Below are positions 1-9,009 of a stretch of 23,008 nt of DNA, in pieces (positions within the stretch are counted from its first letter, which is position 1; every line of letters begins with the position of its first letter). Origin of the DNA: Phaeoceros laevis. Taxonomy: Eukaryota; Anthocerotophyta; Anthocerotopsida; Notothyladales. The DNA lies in the NCBI GenBank assembly GCA_049999765.1, contig JBNGIQ010004643.1, positions 1 to 23,008 on the forward strand, given 5' to 3'. The position numbers were made by a program, and so were the translations under genes. The notes below the pieces were generated by a model that worked only from the letters and a program-made list of their open reading frames with translations, was not told where the DNA came from and made no database searches.

Positions 1-130
1 GCGGAGCCTCCACCCGCGCTCCACCCGCGGAGGCTCCACCGCGGAGCCTCCACCAGGGGAGCCTCCACCAGCGGAGCCTCCACCAGCGGAGACTCCATCA
101 GCGGAGACTCCACCAGCGGAGACTCCACCA
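1..130. repeat. GC-rich 15-bp minisatellite at left edge
   Basis: About eight tandem copies of a 15-base unit close to cggagcctccaccag run from the window edge to 130, degenerate on the left and regular on the right, where the later units change 'gcc' to 'gac'. The unit is a multiple of three, and the forward frame is open from position 2 to a TAA at 134-136. In that frame the regular part reads as repeats of Glu-Pro-Pro-Pro-Ala, later Glu-Thr-Pro-Pro-Ala. It could therefore be the 3' end of a proline-rich coding region entering from the left, or a plain minisatellite with no coding role. The sequence alone does not decide this. Confidence 0.8.
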
Positions 131-445
131 TTTTAAATTCCGCAGTTATTTTCTGATCACGTCAAACAGACCGTATCATATGGGATGTCAGACGAGTAAA
201 AAAAAAGTCAACAATTCGTTGTCAGGCTCTAAAAGTCCCACCTATCAAACGTGTGTTCCAACTCTTGTTTTAGCATTCAAACCGCGAGATTGCCACGCAT
301 ACTCATAGTGGCTGTTGACTGGCCGGTAACAGTAGAGCGGGCAACCCAAGGACCCCGTTCGAGCTTGTTTTAATGTCTTTTTTTACGGTTATCCATACGT
401 TTTTAACGGAATCGCGAAACACGGTCCGTGCGCCGGGGCTGACGG

Positions 446-591
446 CCCGCTGTCCGCGGTCCGCGGTCNNNNNNNNNNNNNNNNNNNNNNNNNNNNNNNN
501 NNNNNNNNNNNNNNNNNNNNNNNNNNNNNNNNNNNNNNNNNNNNNNNNNNNNNNNNNNNNNNNNNNNNCCCGCTGTCCGCGGTCCGCGGTC
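446..591. repeat. Heptamer array (gtccgcg/gtccgct) interrupted by assembly gap
   Basis: The same 23 bases occur immediately left of the gap (446-468) and immediately right of it (569-591). Each is built from gtccgcg-type heptamers, and the array continues to about 598. Identical sequence on both sides suggests that a short GC-rich tandem array caused the assembly break. Confidence 0.8.
469..568. other. Assembly gap, 100 N
   Basis: Exactly 100 unknown bases. That is the conventional placeholder for a gap of unknown size, so the true length of the array here is unknown and distances across it should not be trusted. Confidence 0.98.
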
Positions 592-1194
592 CGCTGTCAA
601 TGGTAATAACCTCGACAAGAATGAAATTCTTTAACTCAAGCATAGAACATCTACAAGCTTCAGTAGACATTTGCATTTGCAGCAGACAACACTGAAATCC
701 TGTAACTCAGGGTCTAAGCACGCATAGGTGACCGTTTTTAATACACGAGGGCGTCGAGCTCATTGTGGCCCGCTTGTCAGAATTTGTAAAGATTGAGACG
801 GTGAACCAGTGGGCCGGCCCGGACCGGTGGACGGGAAAAAAGAAAGAAAATGACCATATTTTTTCGTGCCACCTTCACCCGCTGTCACTAATGCATGTCG
901 TACTGTCATAATTTCGCTTGGCTGTCAGTGCCACCTCTCTCCTCAACGCTCGGCCGGCTACGCTCCTCTCCTATCTTCCACGCAGCCGCCATCGCCCAGG
1001 TCCAGCTGCTGCTAGTGAGCGCTATGTATGGCTTTGAGGGGGAGCTGATTGTGTTATGGGTTTGGTGCTGACTTGCGCACGCTGGTGGAGGACTTGCTCA
1101 GGCTTCATATACAAGATTGTTACTACTAGTAACGGTAATGTCACTGTGACCTTGAGTATGTAGGTTCTCTGCCTCGACCACAACATGCATGTCC

Positions 1195-1772
1195 AGGTTG
1201 AGAGCTTTCTTAGGGTTAGCTAACTACTACCGGACATATGTTTAGGATTTTAGTAAGATTGCAAGACCTCTGTATGACCTGCTCAACAAGGATGCTACAT
1301 GGATATGGACAGCGACATGTCAAGCCGCATTTGAAGGACTTAAAGAAAGTCTCATGCAAATGCCTGTCATGCGCAGACTAGACTTTGAGAAGCCATTCTT
1401 GTTGCATACTGATTGGAGTGCCCTTGGCATCGGAGCTATGCTTGCGCAAGTTGACGAAGGAGGTACGAAGCAGGTTATTGCTTATGCTTCTCGTAGTAAC
1501 AATCGTGCTGAGTCCAACTACTCAAGTTATGAAGGGGAATGTTTGACTGTCGTCTGGTCAGTCATTCACTTTCGACCTTACTTACATGGGCGTAGATTCA
1601 CCATTGTTACTGACCATCAGCCTCTTCATTGGATGATGACTAATGATAAACTGAGTGGAAAATTAGCCCGTTGGGCATTGCTGCTGCAGTAGTATGACAT
1701 GGAAATCTTACATAGGCCGGGACTTACACATCAAACCGCAAATGCTTTGTCTCGCAGTCCCATGCAGTCCGC
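1195..1772 (+). pseudogene. Gypsy pol remnant: reverse transcriptase tail and RNase H
   Basis: The frame opens with the conserved end of reverse transcriptase (FLGLANYYR at about 1217-1233), followed by an in-frame TAG at 1243 where the family normally continues. The connecting segment (FSKIARPLYDLL) leads into an RNase H domain with the retroelement pattern of HTDWSALGIGAMLAQ, then IAYASRS, then a YEGECLTVVW block and TDHQPL near 1609. A second TAG at 1690 interrupts just before a conserved tail that still reads LHRPG and NALSR. The order and motifs are those of gypsy RT-RNase H (RT_RNaseH type). The stops show that it is dead. RT catalytic motifs are not present in the window. Confidence 0.88.
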
Positions 1773-1911
1773 TATGGATGCTTCCGCAGCCATGCAAGAT
1801 TTTGATCATGCCTATGTATAAGCTTCATGCTGGATAGCAGCTGCATTTCTGTCCTTACTTGTCAACACGGTGGTTCGAGTTGTGCCTACCATATAGGCAA
1901 CAGACATCTGG

Positions 1912-2230
1912 TTGGATCATGCTAGCATGCAATTCCTCAAGACTGGCAGCATGCCCGAAGGATGCTCAGCAGCAGAGAAGGATCGTATCTCGCACCGATG
2001 CAAGAGATTTTCTTGGAGGACTGATCATTTGGTGCGTGTGCTGGCTCAAGGTGAGAGAGTAGTGCCACCGCCACATGAGTGTCGTGCACTTCTTCAACGA
2101 GTGCATGACAAAATGGGGCACTTTGGCGTGAAACGAACCTACAGCCTCCTGCTGCCGCATTTCTTCTAGATAGGTATGTTTTCGCAAGTGCGTGAAGTGG
2201 TAGCGCGGTGTGAAAGTGCGACAGGGTGCG
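1912..2230 (+). pseudogene. Gypsy pol remnant: integrase zinc-binding (H2C2) region
   Basis: The block VHDKMGHFGVKRTYSLL at about 2101-2151 matches the histidine half of the integrase HHCC zinc-binding domain of gypsy elements. It is followed by a TAG at 2167 and then, in the same frame, a decayed cysteine half (ARCES near 2200). It shares the frame of RNase H, with stops in the linker between them. The upstream segment (about 1912-2090) is the poorly conserved linker. I infer function from family order and the H-x3-H-like pattern. The domain is broken. Confidence 0.8.
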
Positions 2231-2255
2231 GGCTCACTTCACAGCCCGATAGCCG

Positions 2256-2912
2256 GTGCTGCACCCACTGCCCATCCATGGCCTATTTTATAGATGGAGT
2301 TGCGATCTAGCAGGTGAGCTGCCCAAGACCCTGTGCGGTAATGTATACATTATGGTCATGATCGAACATTTCAGCAAATGGGTAGAACTTGTGGCTTTGC
2401 CTAACAAGGAGGCTGCCAACACTAGTCAGGCATTCTTAAGCTGCGTGCTTAGCCGCTTTGGAGCTTGTGCAGAGTGCCTCACTGATCAGGGTTTTGAATT
2501 TAGAGGAGCTTTTCAAGAAATGTTGGATTGGGCACTTGTGGACCATCGTCGCACCTCTCGTGAGCACCCTCAGCTAGCTGAACGGATGGTGCAGACCACC
2601 AAAAGAGGACTTTGCAAGCTTTGTATGACGCAGCACCCGCATGACTGGGACCTCATGCTGCCATAAATAGCCATGGGGTATCGATTCAGCAAACATGCAG
2701 CTCTCAGCGATTTTTCTCCCTACTTTTTGCTATTTGGGCTGCATCCCACTCCGCCATCTTCCATTGCTGCTACTATGGAGCAGGTTGTTGACCTGGTCAA
2801 CCCCAACACATGGGCCACTGTTATTTCTGATAGAGCAACATTGTTTCGGCGTGCAATGCCTATGGCCATGGGCAACTTGCAAATAGCTCAACACTCTAGA
2901 TACTGCAGCTAG
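2256..2912 (+). pseudogene. Gypsy pol remnant: integrase catalytic core
   Basis: This is the retroviral-type integrase core (rve fold), in a frame different from RNase H. The first acidic residue lies in SCDLAGELPKT (Asp codon about 2304). It is followed by HFSKWVELVALPNKEAANT, then the second Asp in LTDQGFEFRG (about 2490), then HPQLAERM with the presumed catalytic Glu near 2580. TAA at 2664 splits the domain. The frame then continues as a recognisable integrase C-terminal part (ALSDFSPYFLLFGLHP) up to TAG at 2910. The D,D,E pattern is visible but the reading frame is not intact. Confidence 0.85.
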
Positions 2913-2922
2913 TCGCATCATT

Positions 2923-3216
2923 GTGCGGGTGAAGCAGGTGAAGCCCTCGCTGGTGCTGGTTTTGCAAGGCCAAGATGGCAGGACTTGGAATGACCATCAG
3001 AAAAATTGTGTGTCGTGTCATCTTCCCAACTTGGATCCTACAGTGGTTACTGCTGATTGGAGGCCGCCATTGGACTTTCCATGCAAGGTTTGTTTAAGGA
3101 TTGACGATGCAGCACAAATGTTGATGTGCGATCATAGTAATAGTGGATATCACATGTTTTGCTTACGCCCGCCTCTTACTCTAGTTCCGGATGGGATCTA
3201 GTTGTGCCCAACATGC
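2923..3216 (+). pseudogene. Retroelement C-terminal segment with PHD-finger-like domain
   Basis: After integrase the frame shifts back to +1. It reads a short conserved-looking segment (LQGQDGRTW, then CHLPNLDP) and then a zinc-finger pattern from about 3082 to 3216: C-x2-C, eleven residues, then CD, SGYHMFCLRPPL, and CPTC. This fits a C4HC3 PHD finger. Two defects are visible. The fourth ligand position is Ser (AGT at 3136-3138, one base from Cys), and a TAG at 3199-3201 stands where PHD fingers usually carry Trp before the last C-x2-C. A chromodomain is the common module at this place in plant chromoviruses, and here a PHD finger takes that place. I see no sign that it belongs to a separate host gene. 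Confidence 0.72.
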
Positions 3217-3260
3217 TCACCGTCCTCTTCATGACGGCTGCAGCATTGCTAGCTCAATGC

Positions 3261-3271
3261 TGGGGGAGGAG
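3261..3271 (+). other. Polypurine tract of the LTR element
   Basis: The purine run tgggggaggag sits directly before the TG that begins the LTR. This is the position of the plus-strand primer in LTR retrotransposons. The second LTR copy lacks this tract upstream, which supports the assignment and fixes the LTR start. Confidence 0.75.
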
Positions 3272-3800
3272 TGCAGTTCCTTGTTTTTGTCTTGATTTGT
3301 TCAGGTTGTGCTGCTGCTGCTGCAGCTAGCATGCTTGTCTTTATTTCTTTTTGTCACATGTCTGCTGCTGATGTTGCACAGCCAATAATGCTGGCAATGC
3401 TGCTCATGTCATTGTCTTGCTGTTGCTGGCAGCTATGAAGCTAAGTAGTAGACCATGTGTACTTTATTTTTGCTTCAATCAACCTGCTAACGTGAGAATG
3501 TGATAGTGACCAGCCATTGCATTCTAGGATTTAGGCTAGTCTCATGTTGCACGACCTTTTATAGCAAACGATGCCATGTAGCATGATAGCTGTCAGGTTA
3601 TGCTGATGGGCATCTGCTAAGGCATACATGCTAGCTTTTTAGTAGGTTGATATATACATATATACATAGTGACATAGTCCCTTAGTTCTTTTAGCCTTGC
3701 TTGTTAAACGGCATTATCAAGGGTTCCGAGAGGGGTGAGCCTCTTAACGGCCCGTCCCGAGCAACAGGAAGTAACAGGCCTGCTTTGAATGAATGAATGA
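3272..3800 (+). repeat. 3' long terminal repeat (right end approximate)
   Basis: The repeat begins TG immediately after the polypurine tract. The first 316 bases (3272-3587) are repeated at 4314-4628. Beyond that this copy is unique in the window. An AT-rich, TATA-like stretch (about 3650-3667) would suit a U3 promoter. The segment that follows, ending near a short gaat tandem (3787-3800), would then be R-U5. I cannot place the true right end because no complete partner copy is present. Confidence 0.75.
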
Positions 3801-4313
3801 TTTATTAACCGACCTGGGCACGTGCCAACCGTGCGGCAAAATAACCGCGGCCCCGACTCAGTCTACGGAACCTATCCGACCTTCGACAAATTTGTCACTT
3901 TAGTTCACGTACCGCGAAGGCTGCTAGTGGAGGCTGCATGCAAAGCTTTGATGGCAGCTTGTGGGAAGCTAAAGAGGCGCAGTGATGGTTCGCAACGCCG
4001 CCAAGACTGCAACGGCAGCAGGATCGCCGCGCCCTAGCAACTGCTCTTAGGGCTGGCCGGCAGCCATAGCTTTTCAGTTTTGCAATTCTCCAGGCACGTC
4101 GCAGCTGCTGTAGCGCTGCTGCCCTGCGCATTGATCTCATGAACTTTGCGTTTCTTAAGGAATACCCTCTTGCAGCTTACAAGCTTGAGGTTCTGAATTG
4201 AAGTGTTGCTGTTCTTGAGAGTTTGGGTGAATGAGCTAACTCGTGGAAACCGGTGCCTTGCTTGCATGCGGCTCGACAAGAACACGCTGCTACGCTGAGC
4301 ACCGAAGTGCTAG
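3801..4313. other. Spacer between the two LTR copies, nothing recognised
   Basis: About 500 bases with no conserved domain. Open frames here (for example 3822-4037 forward and several reverse ones) have no family resemblance that I recognise. The region holds neither an obvious primer-binding site nor internal retroelement coding sequence. That argues against the two LTR copies bounding one element. Confidence 0.5.
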
Positions 4314-4628
4314 TGCGGTTCCTTGTTTTTGTCTTGCTTTGTTCATGTTGTGCTGTTGCTGCTGCAGCTAGCATGCTTGTCTTTATTTCTTTTTGTCACA
4401 TGGCTGCTGCTGATGTTGCATAGCCAATAATGTTGGCAATCCTGCTCATATCATTGTCCTGCTGTTGCTGGCAGCTATGTAGCTGAGTAGTAGACCATGT
4501 GTACTTATTTCTGCTTCAATCAACCTGCTAACATGAGAATGTGATAGTGACCAGCCATTGCATTCTAGGATTCAGGCTAGTCTTGTGTTGCACGACCTTT
4601 CGTAGCAAACGATGCCATGTAGCACGAC
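4314..4628 (+). repeat. Second, 5'-partial LTR copy
   Basis: This is a direct repeat of 3272-3587, starting at the same TG and lacking the upstream polypurine tract. By eye there are about 22 differences, including one single-base deletion, over about 315 bases (roughly 93% identity). Similarity ends abruptly after gcacgac at 4628, so only the left (U3-side) part of the LTR is present. It is probably a truncated solo LTR or the left edge of another insertion in the same orientation. Confidence 0.85.
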
Positions 4629-5450
4629 AACACGAATTACGCTCCAAAGCGAAGTCTCAAATTCCAAGTGAAAAACAACATTCATCCTCCTTCCCGCCAA
4701 TATGCGTGACAGAGACGACTCTAGAACCCGGCCCTCAAATCGGGTTATTTCTGGTCCTACCTACCACCTAACCCTTTATACACATCAGGTTACTTCAGGT
4801 TTGATTGCACACCCCGGCCGGGATCTTTAACCCGAACCCAAAACACATGTCGTGAATCCATGCCACAATCTAGATTACTTGACGAGGGGGTTAATGTGAA
4901 TCCATGTCACAATCTAGATTACTTGACGAGGGGCCAGGCTAACCGGAAGGGGGTGGTGGGCCCCACACTTGTCAACTGGGACCGACGTTCCGACTGACCT
5001 CTACAACGAATTCTGTTGACAGCCGCCACATTTGCACAATGTGACGTTCATGTATGTATGTAACGAAGTGCTGATGTTATTGCTCAGGAGTCAGGACTGA
5101 GCGACTATGCGCCTGGCTCATCAGATGCCGCAATTCTAAAAAATGTTTTAGAGCTGAATATCAGACTTCCTCCGCCCACAGTCGTTATACTGGTACGCCT
5201 AGCAGTTGAAATAGGAAGCTGGACTCCATCCACATTGTAACATTTCAATTCGTCGAGTGCTGTCTAGACACAGAAAACGATTAAAAACCTCCCAGATCGT
5301 GAAGCGAAACCACACCCAACCATCAGTAATGATACAAAACGCATCCCACAAATGTACTCTTGTGATGTAGCCCGTCCACTAGCAACAGAACCCATCATCC
5401 ATGATGACACTGGGAAGCAAACATTCAAACGCTGGGGCAAAGCTTCCTGC
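4629..5450. other. Intergenic region and probable DA2 3' UTR
   Basis: No gene is recognised. It contains the 38-bp tandem duplication listed separately. From about 5250 to 5450 it probably includes the 3' untranslated part of the DA2-like gene, which is transcribed leftward and stops at 5451. Reverse and forward open frames at 5264-5548 and 5401-5763 are shadows of this gene. Confidence 0.5.
4852..4933. repeat. Two 38-bp direct repeats, 44-bp period
   Basis: Units at 4852-4889 and 4896-4933 begin gtgaatccatg and end gacgagggg. They differ at one base (gcc versus gtc) and are separated by 6 bases. This is a simple recent tandem duplication with no visible function. Confidence 0.9.
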
Positions 5451-8400
5451 TCAAGGGTGCGCTCGTGAAGAGATATCTTGCTCATCACCCTGCTCATCAC
5501 CACAGGCGACCATAGACTGCACTTCCGCAAGAGATAAAGCCATAGCAAGCATCATTTGCTCTTCAAAAGTCTCTGGCATTATAACCTGCCCGGTTCCAAT
5601 AGCCCTATTTGCATCATCCTGTGCTTCCTGCAGCGACTCCTGGAGAGACAAGGTAGTAGACACAGTTAGAGCCACTTCTGGGCCTGAATCAACAACCTCA
5701 TCCAAGCTTGTGACAGCGCACCCCTTGTTGTCATCTGACATGACCGGTTGCCTTGCGGACTGAGCTCCCCATTCAACACAGCCCTCACTGCTCTCAGCCA
5801 TAGAGTGAGTCTCAGCTGCACGAAACTGAGATACTCTGGCACTCCCGCTATCAAATTCACTGCAAGTGTTCTCCTGCTCTTGGATGTTGACAGTCTGTAC
5901 ACCTGGTTCTATCTCAGCACCAGAATCTCTAGTAAAAGCTCGGGGATCGTTTGAGGTGCACAGATGAGAATCATCCGTATCATTCGAGGTACCCAGAACT
6001 GCCAGACTAGATGAATGTGACTCCATAACTGCTCTATCTAGTTCGACTTCCAGTCCAGCACTTTGATCCGCAGCAGGTACGAATTGCTCATCCGGAGGAT
6101 CAAGTTGACTGCTCAAGCCATCTCCAGCTCCACCGACTACTTGACGTTCAGCCAATGCAGCAATTGCACCAGCCAAACCACCTGTTACAGAATTCCTCCG
6201 CGAGGGCCCTCTGGAGTCAACACTTAGCACGGCGGGTCCTGTAGGCAATTCGTTTTCTCCAACCCTAAAGTCCTGATTTCTGGCTATCATTTGAGATAAG
6301 AATGACATCCTAGTCTCTTCGGCCACTGACCCAGTGTCATGCTCATGCCTTTGAGGACCTTGCTCCTACACTCACAAGGTTTTGAGAAAGTTGGTCAGAA
6401 GATGTTGCACCTAGAAATCACATAGAACAGCAAAAGAAACAGCAAAGGAAACAGCAAAAAGAAACAGCCAGAAGAGTGTTATAGGGAGAATGCTAGATAA
6501 GAGAGCTGGTCATACCTGGATCGAAAGCCAAATAGCCTCCATAACCATGATATCTTCCAAATCCAAGTCGAATTCATCATCCCTGCAGGTGACACAATGT
6601 TGTCAGCAAAAATCACATGTACATCAAGTGCTTTTAACCACACGTGCATCTCCAATGTATTTCAGCGAGGAGTACAAGGAAAGTTGAGGTAAATTCGACA
6701 TGTATCTACTGGTTGAAGTCCCATGCCAATGATGAACAGCAACAAAAAGAAAAAAGTCCATAACTTTCTTGACATGCTCTACCTAAGTTTAAGCAGCACA
6801 CTTTTGCGAATTGCCTCACTCTACCTGCCGGCTAAATGAGAGGTTTGGAAAGTAACACAACCCACTTGCAGGATGAGTTTGTGAATGGATAACCAAGTCA
6901 CATATCCAGATGGAATCCACTAAGTTGTGTCTCACAGGAACAGAGCCACAAAAGGCAGTTATGAAATTGGAAGGTGAAAGATGGTTGCTACTTCGGAAAA
7001 AACACATTATAATGAGTGGCAAACCCGTAAGGCTTTTCTGTTAACTTGCTGAAAGGTCCATAGGTTGCAGTAGATGGGAGGGTTTTACCTGGATGCTGGG
7101 CTATCTTGAAGTCTGTAGGTCAAAGAACAGAAAACTGTCAATTAATTGTAGCCCCACAATGAGACCTTTGGCAGGTTATATGCTAGGAGCCAGCTGATAA
7201 CTTAAGCTACCAGCCCCGAATTAGCACATGGCCGCACAGCAAAAAAATACTGAGATATTTGCAGGTCACCCCGACTGGCCTGGCACAAGCGCTCAGCCCT
7301 GCTGGTCAGAAAACACACCTATTCAGGCGGGCGTAGGTTGACCCTCCCCCTCGGATCCCGGCGATGTTCCCCACAACACTAGCAACTGCTGATCCTGTAG
7401 ACCCATTCCCTGCCATCAAGTTTGCTGGAGGCATTCTCACCGAGGGTGATGTACTTGAAGCAAGCAGAGGTTGCCTCATTCCACCAGCTAAATCTGTAGC
7501 TTCACTCCTTTGCCCTCCCCTGAACCACAGGGAGTCGGGACCCACTGCCACAGTTGGACTTGCAAAGAGGCCTGCTGTGGAGAACATACCAGGTTGAGGA
7601 GTACCAACTGGCCCGGCAGTGCTTCCCCGCATCCGAGGTTCTCGACCTCCGCCGGGCACAGCATCTAAAACTGTCATGCAATCACTGTCACCAAGACTCA
7701 TATTTAAAGTCTGTGTGCTGGTAGTTGCCGAGAGTGGCAAAGAAGCAGCTCTCCCATGTCTAGAGTCATCATCCCCTCTGTATACACGGTATTCCTCATC
7801 TTGAAGCTCTTGCTGACGCATTCTGATCTTTGCCTCAATAACCTTTTGCTCCTCCTGCACTCATGACAAGCCAGTCCGGTGCACGATTTCAATGCAACTT
7901 GTTTACATGCACGTAGATAGATCGGCAAACTGCTTGCCATAGAAGCATACCGCTTGTTCGACACCCTTTTCCTCCAAACTTTTGGCACCTCGATACTCGA
8001 CAGCATAATTTGGGGTTTTGCAGAAAGGACACCTTCTACAGGTTAAGGGTGCAAGCCATCAATGTGCTAGGAAAGCCACTCAGTGTTTATAGCGAACCAT
8101 CGCACACGCACATCACTAGATTATCATGTAGGCGAAAAAAGATTGCCATAAGGTCCGGAATGGTCGGCATATTTCACCCCTTTCGGAGTTGCAATTGAGA
8201 AAGGATACTGAGTTGGTCGAGAGACATGTGGTGACTTCATCTGCAAGAAACACTCTGCTCACACAAACCGCACAGTAGGTTATAAGGGGAACCTCGTTCG
8301 TTCATTAACTTCAGGACACGAGTCGATCACCTTCTCATTATATTAGAACTCACCTGTACAGATACCTTTCGTGCAACATTTCGACCTGTTCAAGCTCGGG

Positions 8401-9009
8401 TAGTGCTGCACACAGAACAAAGCGACAGTCAGCCTTGTCCCTCAGCAGCAGACATTGCACCTCATCAATGCAAAGCTGCAACCGATGAGTTGCAACAGTA
8501 TTGTGCGGGGGACGGCAAATCCGAGCCACAAGTTGACCGCCGCTGGAGCCAAAATGGGAGAGAACTTCCTTTCGTCCTCCGGAAAACATGATACCAGCGA
8601 CTTCCTCGAGCACTTGGCATTTGGCCATCTCGGTTGCAATAGATGCGACCAGGTGAATATTTGGGCATAGGATTGAGCGAAATTTTGGTTCCGGGGCCTT
8701 TCTACGTTCCTCAAGAAAACACAGTATGCATGGAGGGCATCGAAAAGAGCAAGCAGAACCGCGAGAATTTGATTTAGACCATCTAGTCAGAGAGGAAAGC
8801 AGACATACTAGAAAGCAGATGGGACACTCCTCGAGATCTGCAGCAGGCTCCTCGGCGCCAGGGTAGCAGGGGGCAAGCTTGGCGTCGTGGATGAGTTTGC
8901 GCAACTTCCGATGGTCCACGTCCCGGTGCGGGTAGAGGCCCTGAGGGCGCGTGTACCGCTCATCTATTGTGGGCCGGCGGCGCCCGGTGATGGTGATCTT
9001 ATTACCCAT
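5451..9009 (-). CDS. DA2: DA2/GW2-type RING E3 ubiquitin ligase
   Basis: Exons (minus): 9009-8809, 8405-8354, 8254-8209, 8032-7951, 7854-7319, 6582-6516, 6365-5451. Lengths sum to 1899 nt, 632 aa. In flowering plants this family limits seed and organ size by ubiquitinating targets such as DA1-type peptidases. Residues 14-51 hold the family block ([21 protein letters not shown]). A non-canonical RING spans about 62-104: [45 protein letters not shown] and [18 protein letters not shown] follow. [13 protein letters not shown] ends near 328, and [16 protein letters not shown] lies at about 595-610; both resemble ubiquitin-interacting motifs. Exon 5 and the middle of exon 7 are Gly/Ser-rich or acidic and poorly conserved, making the protein longer than the roughly 400-aa Arabidopsis and rice members as I recall them. 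MGNKIT fits an N-myristoylation signal. Boundaries are hand-built; the 736-nt fifth intron could hide a small exon, although its phases match directly. Confidence 0.92.
6424..6469. repeat. Intronic tandem repeat in DA2 (agaaacagcaaa unit)
   Basis: About four imperfect copies of a 12-base unit lie in the last DA2 intron. On the transcribed strand they read as pyrimidine-rich TTTGCTGTTTCT repeats, 58-103 bases upstream of the exon 7 acceptor. It is a minisatellite and may enrich the intron in pyrimidine-tract-like sequence, but it is too far from the acceptor to be the tract itself. Confidence 0.8.

Larger units (their letters stand above)
137..1190. other. Intergenic sequence with no recognised gene
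   Basis: Apart from the repeat-flanked gap listed separately, I see no conserved protein block, RNA gene or transposon terminus here. Short open frames near 373-676 run through the N gap and are not credible. Around 770-850 the sequence is GC-rich (runs of ggccggcccggaccgg) and then A-rich. The last part, about 1160-1190, may be the decayed upstream edge of the retroelement, because a Pro-Arg-Pro stretch in another frame precedes the conserved reverse-transcriptase tail. Confidence 0.5.
1195..3800 (+). mobile_element. Degenerate, 5'-truncated Ty3/gypsy LTR retrotransposon
   Basis: In order the element shows the tail of reverse transcriptase, RNase H, an integrase zinc-binding region, an integrase core, a C-terminal segment with a PHD-like finger, a polypurine tract and a 3' LTR. 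RT-RNase H before integrase is the Ty3/gypsy order. Gag, protease, most of RT, a primer-binding site and a 5' LTR are not recognisable upstream, so the 5' half is missing or decayed. Frame +1 carries RNase H, the zinc-binding region and the PHD segment, while the integrase core lies in frame +3. This implies at least two frameshifts in addition to in-frame stops at 1243, 1690, 2167, 2664, 2910 and 3199. The copy cannot be autonomous. The right end is approximate because no complete second LTR is present. Confidence 0.88.

Noticed and set aside
1-130. Possible CRISPR-like array at the left edge
   Set aside because: The units are contiguous 15-mers with no unique spacers, in a eukaryotic nuclear context. 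It is a minisatellite.
3822-4037. Small forward frame between the two LTR copies
   Set aside because: No conserved motif, no neighbouring exon, and it lies in repeat-associated sequence.
3272-4628. The two LTR copies as the ends of one short non-autonomous (TRIM-like) element
   Set aside because: The first copy is joined to pol and a polypurine tract and extends past 3587, while the second is truncated. The spacer shows no primer-binding site after the first copy and no polypurine tract before the second.
5401-5763. Forward 120-codon open frame
   Set aside because: It is a shadow of the last DA2 exon, which has family motifs on the minus strand.
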